Shown: positions 26,487 to 36,155, numbered from the stretch's first letter. The stretch is 64,000 nucleotides of DNA from CAZGMJ01 sp964526785 (GCA_964526785.1 CAZGMJ010000007.1:70593-134592), one strand, 5' to 3'. The notes: a model not told the origin generated them from the letters alone. Program-made: numbers and translations.

Positions 26487-29096
26487 ATGGACGAGATAAG
26501 GCGGAGATTGGCCGCTATCGACAGACAGCTCGGGGGCTGGCAATACCACAGACACATCGCAGCCACATGTCCCCTTGTATTCTGTGCTCTGGGGCTTATC
26601 AGCGGAATATGGCTGCACAACAGATTCGCCATGGACGCCTCCGTGCACCGTCTGTGGCCCTCGGCCGTGGTTCTTGTGCTCACCGCTGCAGCCGCCCTCG
26701 TGCTCTACATCATCCAGCAAACGGGGGAAATCGCCCGCCATCTCACCCCTGTCACCTTCGGCCTGTTTGCCTTCACCTGCTCTGCCTGTCTCGGCGTAAT
26801 CCGAATCGCTGCCTTTTATCATGCTCCACCCAACGACATCCGACGGTTCGTAACGGAAGATGCGCGTCTGGCAACCATCCGGGGCAAAATCATCAGCGAG
26901 CCGACCCTTGCCGACCGTACCCGATGGGCCTTTGGCCGGTTCAAGCCGGGCGATCCGTCCACCAGCTTCTACCTGCGACTGAACGAGGCCAAAACGGCCA
27001 CCGGCTGGACAGCGATCCAGGGGCGCATCCGCGTACAATTGGCCGAGCCGGTATTCGACCTGCACACCGGCGATCGTATCCAAATCTATTGCTGGCTGGA
27101 GGGATTCGCCGGGCCTACCAACCCGGGACAGTTCGACATGGCCGAGTATATGGCGCGCAAAGGCGTGGCTGCTGCCGCCTCCGTTGAATCACGAGCAGGT
27201 ATCGAAATGCTTCGCCCGGCAAAGAACAACATGTTCGCTGCAATTCGAAGGTTCATACGCGAAAGAGCAGGCAAAGCCCTCACAGGCGACCTCGACGAAC
27301 TCGAAGAGGGCACGGGCATGCTGGAAGCCCTGCTGCTGGGCTACCGGGGCGACATCGATACCGCCACATACGAGGCCTTTCGCAGAACGGGCCTGACGCA
27401 TTTCATCAGCCTCTCGGGCCTCCACCTCGGCATACTGATAGGCATCGTCTGGTGGGTCTGCAAACTCGTCGGCCTGCTCAAGCGAGGCCGGGCCGTGGTC
27501 TGCATCATGGCAATCGGCCTTTTCCTGCTCATCGTCCCCCCGCGAGCCCCCACGCTTCGAGCTGCGATCATCGGCTGGCTGTTCTGCCTCTCCATCCTCC
27601 TGCGTCGCAATCCCAACTCCTTCAACACGCTCTCGCTGGCCGCTATCGTCCTGCTCTTGCTCCGCCCCACATACCTCTTCGAAGCGGGCTGGCAATTGTC
27701 CTTCACAACCGTCCTCGGCATTCTCCTGTTCACTGATCGCATTCACAACGCCATCGAATCCACCTTAGCCCGCATACGAAGACGCCTTCGCCCATCACGC
27801 CGGCCGGATGCGCTCGGGCCAAGACGCAGGATCGGACACAATGTCATCGGTCTCTTCGCGGTCGGCCTCGCCGCATGGCTTGGCGGTGCAGGCATCCTTC
27901 TCTATCACTTCTACGCGATCACACCCCTTGCGTCCGTCTGGACGGTCCTGATGTTCCCCCTGGTTGCCGGCATTCTCACGCTCGGCTTTCTCAAGATGCT
28001 CCTGTTCTACCTTCTCCCGACGCTCAGTTCTATTCTCGGTGCCGTCGCGGCCGGTCTCGCCGCAGTCTGGGCGCAGAGCGTGCGACTCCTGGCCCAATTC
28101 GACTGGTCCTGCATCCTCATTGGCCGCGTATCCGCCGGCCTGATCGTGCTCTACTACTGCATCGTCCTCTTTATATGCTTCGGCCCCGCCCGTCGCGGCC
28201 GCCTCAAGCGCATTGTTTCCATAACAGCTATCTTGATCCTCACGGGTTCTCTCATCTCGCTCAAATGGCAGCGGACCCACAGCGGGCAACTGGCTTTGAC
28301 CTGTCTCGATGTGGGCCACGGCCAGGCCATAGTCGCCCGGATCCCCGGTGCCGATGCTTTCTTGTTTGACGCCGGTTCGCTGCATCACAGCAACATCGGC
28401 ATGCGAGTCGTCGCGCCCTTCCTGGACTTCGAAGGACTCGCGCGCCTTGATACCATGGTAGTCAGCCACAACGACGTTGACCACATAAACGGCATTCCCG
28501 AGATCATTCAAAGTCGCAATGTCCGTCGGGTCTGTGCAAATCCCGCCTTCTTCGAACGCCTGGACGAATGGGGAACAGCCAAATACCTCGCCGAACGTCT
28601 GAAAGCCGGCGGCGTAGAGATCACACCGGTCCCTCCCCGGCTTTCGCCGGGCGACCGAACGGCCGTGACGATCCTCTGGCCGCCTGCGGATTATCCTGCT
28701 CTGGACGAACTCAGCGATAATGATCGATCGCTTGTCATTCTTATCGAGTTTGCCGGCATTCGAGTGTTGCTCTGCTCGGACATCGAACACCGCGCGCAGG
28801 CGGAATTGCTCCGTCTCTATCCCGATCTGAAGGCGGAAGTTGTCATCGCTCCGCACCACGGCTCGCAGCGGACCACCGATCCCGACTTCCTCGAACGTCT
28901 CAACAGCCGCCTCGTCATGTGCAGTCGCGGCAACCGCAGCAGCAAACTATCGCAGAATTCTACGAAGAACGAACATACCGGCCCCACCGTTCTCTCCACC
29001 GATGCAGACGGCGCGATCCGGGTCACCATCGATCGGGGCGGACAGATTCAGACCGCCACGCACTGCACCAAAAAACAAATGGCCCTCGCGCCCTGA
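26487..29096 (+). CDS. comEC: ComEC/Rec2 DNA uptake channel protein
   Basis: Inner-membrane channel that brings single-stranded DNA into the cell in natural transformation. The 869 residues have the three family parts: an N-terminal soluble domain with PTLADRTRWAFGRF and IRVQLAEPVFDLHTGDRI, a central multi-helix Competence domain starting near TGLTHFISLSGLHLGIL, and a C-terminal metallo-beta-lactamase domain with VVSHNDVDHINGIPE and the ending APHHGS. Start: the ATG at 26487 fits the promoter spacing; an ATT/ATG further upstream would read through the promoter. A ComEA-like protein is encoded at 40526. Confidence 0.92.
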   Translation: MDEIRRRLAAIDRQLGGWQYHRHIAATCPLVFCALGLISGIWLHNRFAMDASVHRLWPSAVVLVLTAAAALVLYIIQQTGEIARHLTPVTFGLFAFTCSACLGVIRIAAFYHAPPNDIRRFVTEDARLATIRGKIISEPTLADRTRWAFGRFKPGDPSTSFYLRLNEAKTATGWTAIQGRIRVQLAEPVFDLHTGDRIQIYCWLEGFAGPTNPGQFDMAEYMARKGVAAAASVESRAGIEMLRPAKNNMFAAIRRFIRERAGKALTGDLDELEEGTGMLEALLLGYRGDIDTATYEAFRRTGLTHFISLSGLHLGILIGIVWWVCKLVGLLKRGRAVVCIMAIGLFLLIVPPRAPTLRAAIIGWLFCLSILLRRNPNSFNTLSLAAIVLLLLRPTYLFEAGWQLSFTTVLGILLFTDRIHNAIESTLARIRRRLRPSRRPDALGPRRRIGHNVIGLFAVGLAAWLGGAGILLYHFYAITPLASVWTVLMFPLVAGILTLGFLKMLLFYLLPTLSSILGAVAAGLAAVWAQSVRLLAQFDWSCILIGRVSAGLIVLYYCIVLFICFGPARRGRLKRIVSITAILILTGSLISLKWQRTHSGQLALTCLDVGHGQAIVARIPGADAFLFDAGSLHHSNIGMRVVAPFLDFEGLARLDTMVVSHNDVDHINGIPEIIQSRNVRRVCANPAFFERLDEWGTAKYLAERLKAGGVEITPVPPRLSPGDRTAVTILWPPADYPALDELSDNDRSLVILIEFAGIRVLLCSDIEHRAQAELLRLYPDLKAEVVIAPHHGSQRTTDPDFLERLNSRLVMCSRGNRSSKLSQNSTKNEHTGPTVLSTDADGAIRVTIDRGGQIQTATHCTKKQMALAP

Positions 29097-29110
29097 GACA
29101 CGAAGGCCAT
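29079..29110. terminator. Hairpin terminator between comEC and the OmpA gene
   Basis: ATGGCCCTCG (29079-29088) pairs with CGAAGGCCAT (29101-29110) with one mismatch. On the minus strand it is followed by a T-rich run (ATTTGTTTTTT), so it mainly terminates the OmpA lipoprotein gene; it overlaps the last codons of comEC. Confidence 0.6.
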
Positions 29111-29141
29111 TATTCGCAGTTTATACATTCGGCAATGCAGG

Positions 29142-29804
29142 CTAACTCCGGATGTGCACGACAATCTCCACCCGCCGATTCTTCGCCTTGCCGCTCGCCG
29201 TCGCATTGGACGCAACCGGATTGGATGGCCCGCGGCCCGCCGCCTTGATCTTGTCGTCGGCGATTCCCTGGTTCATCAGATATCTGGCCACAGACAGAGC
29301 CCGCTGAGCCGAAAGCTCCCAGTTGTCCGCCCATTCGGATTTCCGGATCGGATCCGTATCGGTATGCCCGACAACTTCGATCATCTTGCCCGCATACTTG
29401 TCTTTCAAAACCGACAGAATATGGTCGAGTTCGGAACTTGTGGCATGTTTGAGAGACGCCTTGCCGGAAGCGAACAGTATCGCATTCGGCAGCGTGACCG
29501 TAACCGTACCCGCCTCCGGATCGAACGCAACGTCGTAGCCCGGACCGAAACCGCTGGCGTCCGCCGGCGTCTTGTTCAGTTCCTCGATCTGGCGTTGCAA
29601 TTCATCTATGGTCTGCTGGTCCTGAGCGATACGATCGGCCAACTGGCTCTTCTCCTGATTGGCCGCACTCAGCCTGCCCTTGACGTTTTCATACTCCACG
29701 CTCAGCGCCTCATACTTCTTCTTCCAGTTCGTACAGCCCGGCAGAAGCAGAAGAGCCGCAAGACATAGGAGAATAACGCTTGATTTGATGCTGACAGATC
29801 GCAT
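29142..29804 (-). CDS. OmpA/Pal-type peptidoglycan-binding lipoprotein
   Basis: Envelope lipoprotein of 220 residues that should tie the outer membrane to peptidoglycan. The lipobox is LLLPGC (Cys24). A coiled-coil region follows (about 35-80), then the OmpA_C domain (105-220) with VGHTDTDPI, LSAQRALSVARYL and KNRRVEIVV, the diaminopimelate-binding signature. It is transcribed convergently with comEC. It supports a Gram-negative type envelope. Confidence 0.92.
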   Translation of the reverse strand: MRSVSIKSSVILLCLAALLLLPGCTNWKKKYEALSVEYENVKGRLSAANQEKSQLADRIAQDQQTIDELQRQIEELNKTPADASGFGPGYDVAFDPEAGTVTVTLPNAILFASGKASLKHATSSELDHILSVLKDKYAGKMIEVVGHTDTDPIRKSEWADNWELSAQRALSVARYLMNQGIADDKIKAAGRGPSNPVASNATASGKAKNRRVEIVVHIRS

Positions 29805-29844
29805 ACGACACCTCCTTATTGTGTGGAAAAATCATTCCTTCAAA

Positions 29845-31050
29845 TCAGCGACCGAACATCAGGCCGATACGCCCCATGAACCAGTCGTGAAGAATCATAA
29901 CAACAAGCACCCCGATAGACAAGAAGGGACCATAGGGAATTTGGTGAATTTTTTTCGACACCATCTGTACGCCCGCCCAGGCCAGCCCGAAAAACGGAGC
30001 AATGAAGAACGCGATCGCCACCGGCACCGGCCCCACAACAGCCCCGGCCGCGCCCATCAGGTGTACGTCCCCAAGCCCCATCGCCTCCTTCGCAAATGCC
30101 AGCGTCCCGAAGATACGAATCGCCCAGACGATGCCGCACCCCACGAAATATCCCCACAAACTGCCCAGCAACCCCGCCGGAACCGGATGTTGCGCCGCAA
30201 AACTCATCCGCACCTCCGCACCAACCGCCTTGACAACAATCTGATATGCAATCAAGGCGCCGATCACAACCGGCAGCAGGAACAAAATCTCGCGAAAGCT
30301 CTCGAGCCGATGATTGAACTCTTCCTCGACTTCGTCGGCCGGACTTGTCCCGGTATCCGGCGCAGTATCGGCCTCATGCACCTGCGCGAAAACTTTCTCT
30401 TCATGCTCGGATTCGTAACTCCTTTGTAACAGGCCGGTTGTGACCAAAAGCCACGAAACGCCCAAGCCGGCCGCCGCCCCGACGGCCATCGCCCCAGTCT
30501 CTGCCGAAGCCACAGGCAGCAGATCGAAGCCTCTGATCGCACCAGCCGGTATCACGAGCGGACCAACAGCCGAAACCACCAGGCCCGCCGCCGTAGCAAA
30601 CCAGCACACCGAAAGCGGAATAATCCACAGTTCCAGATCGATGGCCGAAGCGGCGATGAACGCCGCCAGCATAGCAATATGCAGCAGATACACGAGCCAG
30701 CCGCCGTTCCGCAGCACCAGCCCCTCGCGAACGCCGGCTTGAAAATACAACACGAACAGACCCAGAAAAACGCTGCCCGTCAGCAGTTCTACGGCAAAAT
30801 ACCGGGGGGAAATCGAAGCCCTGCAATTCCTGCACCTGCCTCGCAGCATCAGCCAGGATAAAAGCGGAATATTATCGTAGAATCGGATGTGCTTGCCGCA
30901 CGAAGGGCAGGCCGACGGCGGAGTCACCAGCGACTTGTCCCGTGGCAGCCGATAGATCACTACGTTCAGAAAGCTGCCGATACAGCATCCGAAGGCAAAA
31001 ACGAACGCAAACCAAATCCACTGAGGCACTGCCGTAAACCTCCTGTTCAA
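29845..31050 (-). CDS. Prepilin peptidase (type IV pilin/pseudopilin) with an expanded middle region
   Basis: Membrane aspartic protease that cleaves and methylates type IV prepilins. The N-terminal domain has GSFLNVVIYRLPRDKS and the zinc-binding pairs CPSC and CRNC; the two catalytic aspartates are in ASAIDLELWIIP and in the GxGD motif AMGLGDVHLMG. At 401 residues it exceeds the usual 250-290; a charged stretch of about 110 residues lies between the two aspartates (SEHEEKVFAQVHEADTAPD and following). No pilin genes are in the window. Confidence 0.92.
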   Translation of the reverse strand: MNRRFTAVPQWIWFAFVFAFGCCIGSFLNVVIYRLPRDKSLVTPPSACPSCGKHIRFYDNIPLLSWLMLRGRCRNCRASISPRYFAVELLTGSVFLGLFVLYFQAGVREGLVLRNGGWLVYLLHIAMLAAFIAASAIDLELWIIPLSVCWFATAAGLVVSAVGPLVIPAGAIRGFDLLPVASAETGAMAVGAAAGLGVSWLLVTTGLLQRSYESEHEEKVFAQVHEADTAPDTGTSPADEVEEEFNHRLESFREILFLLPVVIGALIAYQIVVKAVGAEVRMSFAAQHPVPAGLLGSLWGYFVGCGIVWAIRIFGTLAFAKEAMGLGDVHLMGAAGAVVGPVPVAIAFFIAPFFGLAWAGVQMVSKKIHQIPYGPFLSIGVLVVMILHDWFMGRIGLMFGR

Positions 31051-31093
31051 AGCAGCTTACCAAACCGCGCAGCCACACGCGCAGGCGTCAGCC

Positions 31094-32311
31094 CTAACGG
31101 CGTCCGCCCCTGTTAACGATCCCCGCCACCTTCGCAGGCAGTCCGAACAGACGAATGAATCCCGTCGCATCCGTCGGATCGTATTCCGCCCCCATCTTGA
31201 AACTGGCCAGATCGGGACGATACAGACTCCGCTTGCTCGTAATTCCCGCCGGAGTGCAGCGCCCCTTGAAGAGTTTCAGCCGCACTTCGCCCGTCACGTT
31301 CTGCTGCGTAACATCGACAAAAGCATCCATCGCTTCACGTAATTGCGTAAACCACAGTCCGTAATAAACCAGATCCGCGTATTTCAACGCCATCTGCTGC
31401 TTGTAGTGCAGCGTCTCCCGATCGAGCGTCACCTGTTCGAGACAATCGTGGGCCGTCATCAGAATTGTTCCGCCGGGCGTCTCGTACACACCGCGGGACT
31501 TCATGCCCACCAGCCGGTTCTCCACCAGGTCCGCCTGCCCGACGCCGTGCTTGCCGCCGATCTCGTTGAGCCGCTCAATCAGCTTGACCCCGCCGATGCG
31601 CTTGCCGTCCAGCTTGACCGGTACCCCCGCCTCGAAACCAATCTTCACATAATCGCACCTGGCCGGCGCCTTCTCGACGGGCTTCGACATAACGAATAGA
31701 TGCTCCTGTGGCTCGTTGGCCGGATCCTCCAGGTCCGCCCCTTCGTGGCTGATATGCCACAGGTTCCGGTCCCGCGAATATATCTTCTTCTTGGTCTGCT
31801 CGATGGGAACATCGTGCTTCTTCGCATAGTCCACAGCCGCTTCTCGCGACGTCAGCGTGAAGTTCGAGTCCTTCCACGGCGCCACAATATTCAGCGACGG
31901 ATCCAGAGCCATAAACGTTATCTCGAAGCGCACCTGATCGTTCCCCTTGCCGGTCGCACCGTGCGCCACCGCCGTCGCTCCCTCGGCATGCGCCACATCC
32001 ACCTGGTGCTTGGCGATCAGCGGCCGTGCCACGCTTGTTCCGAGCAGATACGACTTCTCATACACAGCCCCCGCCTTGAGCATCGGCCAGAGATAATCCT
32101 CCACGAACTCCTTGCGCAGATCCTTGACGATGCACTTGACCGCTCCGCTGGCCAGTGCCTTGCGTTTGATCCCCGACAGCTCATCGCCCTGCCCAAGCTC
32201 GGCCGCAAAGGCTATCACCTCGTAACCATACGTCTCCTTCAACCACGGCAGAATCACACTGGTGTCCAGACCACCGCTGTACGCCAGAACTACTTTCTCA
32301 GCTTTAGCCAT
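31094..32311 (-). CDS. argG: Argininosuccinate synthase
   Basis: Joins citrulline and aspartate with ATP in arginine synthesis. The 405 residues begin with the ATP-binding loop VLAYSGGLDTSVI, followed by GKGNDQVRFE and GDELSGIKRKAL, as in the bacterial type I enzyme. It is 44 bases upstream of the prepilin peptidase start on the opposite side and has its own promoter. Confidence 0.96.
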   Translation of the reverse strand: MAKAEKVVLAYSGGLDTSVILPWLKETYGYEVIAFAAELGQGDELSGIKRKALASGAVKCIVKDLRKEFVEDYLWPMLKAGAVYEKSYLLGTSVARPLIAKHQVDVAHAEGATAVAHGATGKGNDQVRFEITFMALDPSLNIVAPWKDSNFTLTSREAAVDYAKKHDVPIEQTKKKIYSRDRNLWHISHEGADLEDPANEPQEHLFVMSKPVEKAPARCDYVKIGFEAGVPVKLDGKRIGGVKLIERLNEIGGKHGVGQADLVENRLVGMKSRGVYETPGGTILMTAHDCLEQVTLDRETLHYKQQMALKYADLVYYGLWFTQLREAMDAFVDVTQQNVTGEVRLKLFKGRCTPAGITSKRSLYRPDLASFKMGAEYDPTDATGFIRLFGLPAKVAGIVNRGGRR

Positions 32312-32387
32312 ATTTCGTGTCTTCCCATTCTTCGGATATCAATTCGCCCGGGCATCCTCCATCACTTCACACAAACCGAGCCCGTGC

Positions 32388-32417
32388 ACTATAACACGCA
32401 AACCCTCTCCCAGGCAA
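32388..32417 (-). promoter_or_regulatory. Predicted argG promoter
   Basis: Minus strand TTGCCT (32412-32417), 18-base spacer, TATAGT (32388-32393). The start would be near 32381, giving a leader of about 70 bases. No ARG-box-like operator is evident. Confidence 0.5.
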
Positions 32418-32493
32418 CTATGAAGATCAACAAACGCTGCACTGATCGCCGTTGAAACCGCTCAGCCGCACCGCATGACCGAAGCGGGCAGGG

Positions 32494-34050
32494 CTATTGC
32501 AGATGCTCCAGCATCGTCCGGCGCATCAACTCCGGATCGCCATCCCGCCCGGTAAACAGCCTGAACTGCGCCAGCGCCTGATTCACGAACATCGAAACAC
32601 CGTCCACCGTTCTGGCCCCAACCAATTCCGCCTGCTTGATAAGCAGCGTCCGAACGGGATTGTACACGGTATCGAACACTGTCATGTCCTTGTCCAGGTA
32701 CTCCTGCGGAACCGGCGATGCGTCCACATCAGGATGCATTCCTATACTCGTGCAGTTAACCAGCAGCTTCGCATCGAGCCCCGCCAGCGCATCGAGCGGA
32801 AATGCCTCGGCGCCAAACTCGCCGGCCAGCTTCTCGCCGCGCTCCACAGTCCGGTTGTAGATCGTAATATCGGCGCCCGCATCCGCAAGCCCCGCCACAA
32901 TCGCCCGCGAGACCCCGCCCGCTCCCACCACCGCAACGGGCACGCCCGACAACTCGGATCTACTGATACCCATGCTCTTGGTAATCGCATCGAGCGCTCC
33001 CGCATAGTCCGTGTTGTATGCCTTGAGCGTATGGTCCCCTGTAACGACCACTGTATTGGCCGCCCCGATCCGCTCGGCCAGCGGCTCGATATACCCCCCT
33101 TGCCGACGCACGAACTCCAGAGCGTTATGCTTGTGTGGAATAGTCACGCTAAAGCCCTTGAAGCCGAGCCACTTGCGATGCAGTATGTTGCGCATGAACA
33201 AATCGAACTCGCGCTGCCTGCCCTGCACCAGCAGCGGCAGGTAAAGCCCGTTGATCTCCGCGGCCGACAAAGACGCGTTGTGCACCGCCGGGCTTAGCGA
33301 GTGTCCAACAGGCGACGCAATAACGCCGAACAATTCCGTCTCCGCATCCACCGAATCATATCGATAGACCCGCTTCATTTGTTCGACCGAAAACTGGCCC
33401 GGCGCAGTCGCCAAATCGCCGCCGATGCTGGCGAAACTAACCGCACTACCCAGCTTCTTCGCAAGCAGCCGTACAATCGCCCCCGCCTTGCCCATACACA
33501 GTACAATTCGTGGATCCGTCTTCTTGTGCAGCAGATCGATCGCTTCGAAGCAATCGTTGATGTGGTTGGCCGTATAGACCAGCTTGGGTATCGCTCCGGG
33601 ACAAACATTCGAAATGTCTCGGTACACCTTCTCGATATCCCGAAATCGCGTCTGAAAATCGTGTGCCGAGAGAATTAGCCGCGTCCCCGAGTTTCGTGCC
33701 AGAGCCGCCCGGATATGCTCCTGATTCTCTGTGGGCACGAAATTCTCGTACTCGCAATCGATGTACTCAACACCCTGTTTCACAGCCGCAAGCAGCACTT
33801 CGATACGCAGCTTGGCCGGGTAATCCCTCGCCCCGCCCTGCTTCTTGTCGCGGCACGTGACAATAAGCGGCACCCCCCCACCCATCCGACGAGCCGTTGT
33901 AATCAGGGAAGCCGCATGCACGACGTCCAGCTCCGCCAGATAGTCCGTGCGCAATTCCAGCAATTCAGCACCCGCCGCGACCGCTTCTCGCATCTGTCCG
34001 GCTGCATCTTCAATCGTTTCACCCGCTATGGGAACCGCCAAATACGTCAT
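32494..34050 (-). CDS. aroDE: Bifunctional 3-dehydroquinate dehydratase (type I)/shikimate dehydrogenase
   Basis: Catalyses steps three and four of the shikimate pathway in one chain of 518 residues. The N-terminal type I dehydratase has the catalytic His in SAHDFQTRF and the Schiff-base Lys in AIPKLVYTA. The C-terminal shikimate dehydrogenase has the substrate loop SPVGHSLSPAVHNA, the catalytic Lys in VTIPHKHNA and the NADP loop VVGAGGVSRAIVAGL. Fusion in this order is known from plants and some chlamydiae and planctomycetes. The ATG at 34050 is used; an upstream TTG at 34086 is less likely. Confidence 0.94.
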   Translation of the reverse strand: MTYLAVPIAGETIEDAAGQMREAVAAGAELLELRTDYLAELDVVHAASLITTARRMGGGVPLIVTCRDKKQGGARDYPAKLRIEVLLAAVKQGVEYIDCEYENFVPTENQEHIRAALARNSGTRLILSAHDFQTRFRDIEKVYRDISNVCPGAIPKLVYTANHINDCFEAIDLLHKKTDPRIVLCMGKAGAIVRLLAKKLGSAVSFASIGGDLATAPGQFSVEQMKRVYRYDSVDAETELFGVIASPVGHSLSPAVHNASLSAAEINGLYLPLLVQGRQREFDLFMRNILHRKWLGFKGFSVTIPHKHNALEFVRRQGGYIEPLAERIGAANTVVVTGDHTLKAYNTDYAGALDAITKSMGISRSELSGVPVAVVGAGGVSRAIVAGLADAGADITIYNRTVERGEKLAGEFGAEAFPLDALAGLDAKLLVNCTSIGMHPDVDASPVPQEYLDKDMTVFDTVYNPVRTLLIKQAELVGARTVDGVSMFVNQALAQFRLFTGRDGDPELMRRTMLEHLQ

Positions 34051-34134
34051 GATCGCCACAGTATCGCATCCGGCCGCTTCCGGCAAGACCTAATCATCCC
34101 AGGACGCGGACTTCACTGATGATGGCCGCACATC

Positions 34135-34470
34135 CTACAGAGGAAAGACGCTCTCGTACACACAGTAGCCCAGCAACGCCGCGGCTCCCGGCGCCAGACA
34201 CGCCATCCATCCGAATGTAGCCACCGGTCGGGCTCGGTCAAGACAGAGATCCTGGAAGCCCCATCGCCGCCGAAGACGGTCATCCTCCGATTGCGATTCC
34301 GCGGGCGCCTTGGGATTCGCATAGTGTAACATCTCGTGTGTCACGGCTTCACCACGCTCCTCCTGTTTGACCCCCCTGCGATCTGCGTCGGTAACAGCTT
34401 CAGTGCATCCGTGAACGACCAGCAGTCTGTCGATCGCCCGCTCCATGTTCTTGCGGAATTGTGCTGACAT
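34135..34470 (-). CDS. Small protein with a C-terminal membrane segment, unknown
   Basis: A 111-residue protein I do not recognise. The ATG at 34470 has GGAG six bases upstream. The first 75 residues are charged (Arg, Glu, Asp), and a hydrophobic helix lies near the end (WMACLAPGAAALLGYCVY), suggesting a tail-anchored protein. It lies 84 bases upstream of aroDE on the same strand. Confidence 0.6.
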   Translation of the reverse strand: MSAQFRKNMERAIDRLLVVHGCTEAVTDADRRGVKQEERGEAVTHEMLHYANPKAPAESQSEDDRLRRRWGFQDLCLDRARPVATFGWMACLAPGAAALLGYCVYESVFPL

Positions 34471-35114
34471 GGTTCACTCCTTTGACCATACTTCACACCA
34501 CATTGCTTCTACACCCGTCGAAACCGCGAGACCCGCGCGCACCAGCAAACGCCGGCGTCACACCGTCGCAACCCGACAGGAATCTCAGGAGGAAGAGCAA
34601 CCGGCCGCTACAACCGCGCCGGCGCAGGTGCGAGATGAGCTTCCATGCGTGGAAGATCACTCCTTTTCATCACAATCCTCCATGATCGTATATACCACTA
34701 TTCTCGGACCTGCGGCGTGTATTGTCAATTGTGGGAAATACTGATTTTTCCGCGTCCCGCTGATGAAGAAATGGCCACACAACCGGCAGCATGCCGGATG
34801 GAAACTGCGTCGTCGGCGCAAAAGACTGGGGCTGACCCGTCGACCAGCCCCCCCAAGTAAAACTGGTTTTAAGAAAGGAGAAGTATTATGGCGTGCTGCC
34901 CATGATTGCCGCCCGTGTGGGACTTGTCTCCTTCGCCTAAAACTTGCTACACGTAAAGTATACGCCACACATCCCCTGATGCCAAATGGATCGAGTCCTT
35001 TTTGCACAAACTTCCTGCACCGCCCCTCCTCCATGCCCCACAATCTGCCGCAGACACAATGCCGTCGAGACGCAAAGCAAGCTACGCGAATGTAGATTCA
35101 TTCCAGGTGAGCCT
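34471..35114. other. Intergenic region with a Cys-rich mini-ORF
   Basis: About 640 bases with no ordinary gene. The only clear signal is a strong ribosome site (AAGAAAGGAG) before an ATG at 34888, preceded by a G/C hairpin (GGGGCTG-9-CAGCCCC, around 34829-34855). Longer frames here on either strand have low-complexity Arg/Ser/Pro content and no ribosome site. Confidence 0.5.
34888..35095 (+). pseudogene. Possible Cys-rich small protein interrupted by UGA or frameshift
   Basis: After an AAAGGAG ribosome site the frame reads MACCP and then stops at TGA (34903-34905). Shifting +1 at that stop opens a frame to 35095 that begins DCRPCGTCLLRLKL, giving a combined N-terminus with the pattern CC-x2-C-x2-CG-x-C. 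The cysteine pattern spanning the break suggests one protein and either a one-base sequence error, a real mutation or programmed +1 shifting at CCA-TGA. The C-terminal half is not protein-like. Low confidence. Confidence 0.3.
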
Positions 35115-36155
35115 CTATGACTCGAGCGTGTCAAGCACATGTTCAATGGGAAGTTCCGCGCAGCAGATACTCGTATCCGCAGCCCCGTAGTAGACCTTCA
35201 CACAACCGTCCTCGAATAGACAACCGCACGTAAATACAACCTCGCCGAAAAAGCCCTGACGTTCATAATCCGCTTCCGGCTCGAATATCGGTCGGCTCGA
35301 TCGCGCCTTCACAACCCACGGCCTCTCCCGATCCATCAAAACCGCACCCAGACAATACCGGTTGTTCGCATCCGCACCGTGATATATCTCCAGCCAGCCT
35401 GCGTCGACAGCAAACGGCACCGCCCCCGCTCCAATTTTCAATCCATCCCAATGCTTCTCGCGCGTTCCGATAAGCCGCCGATGGTTCCCCCAGCAAAGCA
35501 GGTCGGGTGATTCCGCTATCCACATATCCTGCCGCGCAAACAATGACGACGCAGGCCGATGCAGCGCCCAGTACCGATCCCCCACCCGCTCCGGCAGGAG
35601 CACAACGTCCTTATTGTCGGGACAGAAGATCACACCATGGCGTTCGAAAACTGCAAAATCAGATGTCGATGCCAGGCACGTGACCACCCCCGATGGCGAC
35701 ACCGCCACATACGTAATGTAGTATACCCCGCCGATCTCACTGATCCGCGAATCTTCAATACCGAAAGCCTCGTACGCATTGCAGGCGCTCATCGCCGCTT
35801 GCCGATCGACTTCGAAATGCACTCCGTCACGACTTCGGGCAATCCGCAGATGCGAGATGGATGTCAGATACGTCCCCCCCGGCGTGTTGATCAAACGCAA
35901 ATCGGAGAAATCATTCTCCGGATCGTCGCGTGAGAATTCTCTGACCGCTACTGCGTCTTGATCGGGTTCATAGACGGGCGCCGCCGCGACATCCGAACTC
36001 AGGCCAACCGGACGCTCCGCTACCCGCAACAAAAGGACGACCTGCTCACCAACCCTCGCCACCCCGGCATTGAACACGCCGATTACTTCATACCCTGGCA
36101 TCGACGGCTCCACATCATTTGGCCGAATGATCGGATTAAACTCGCAACGCCCCAA
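35115..36155 (-). CDS. GH130 family beta-mannoside phosphorylase-like protein
   Basis: Five-bladed beta-propeller enzyme of 346 residues. GH130 members phosphorolyse beta-1,2- or beta-1,4-linked mannosides in the cytoplasm, releasing mannose-1-phosphate, which would link to the GDP-mannose gene at the left edge. Supporting motifs are IEDSRISEIGGVYYITYVA, HWDGLKIGAGAVPF and YHGADANNRYCLGAVLM. The start is TTG at 36155 with GGAG six bases upstream. The exact linkage cannot be told. Confidence 0.85.
   Translation of the reverse strand: MGRCEFNPIIRPNDVEPSMPGYEVIGVFNAGVARVGEQVVLLLRVAERPVGLSSDVAAAPVYEPDQDAVAVREFSRDDPENDFSDLRLINTPGGTYLTSISHLRIARSRDGVHFEVDRQAAMSACNAYEAFGIEDSRISEIGGVYYITYVAVSPSGVVTCLASTSDFAVFERHGVIFCPDNKDVVLLPERVGDRYWALHRPASSLFARQDMWIAESPDLLCWGNHRRLIGTREKHWDGLKIGAGAVPFAVDAGWLEIYHGADANNRYCLGAVLMDRERPWVVKARSSRPIFEPEADYERQGFFGEVVFTCGCLFEDGCVKVYYGAADTSICCAELPIEHVLDTLES

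Noticed and set aside
34888..34905. UGA read as selenocysteine in MACCP
   Set aside because: The frame after the stop ends soon and is not protein-like; the cysteine pattern continues in the +1 frame instead, and no selenocysteine stem-loop is visible.
34657..35043. Minus-strand frame of 128 codons
   Set aside because: Arg/Cys/His-rich composition without ribosome site; it is the complement of the Cys-rich mini-ORF region.
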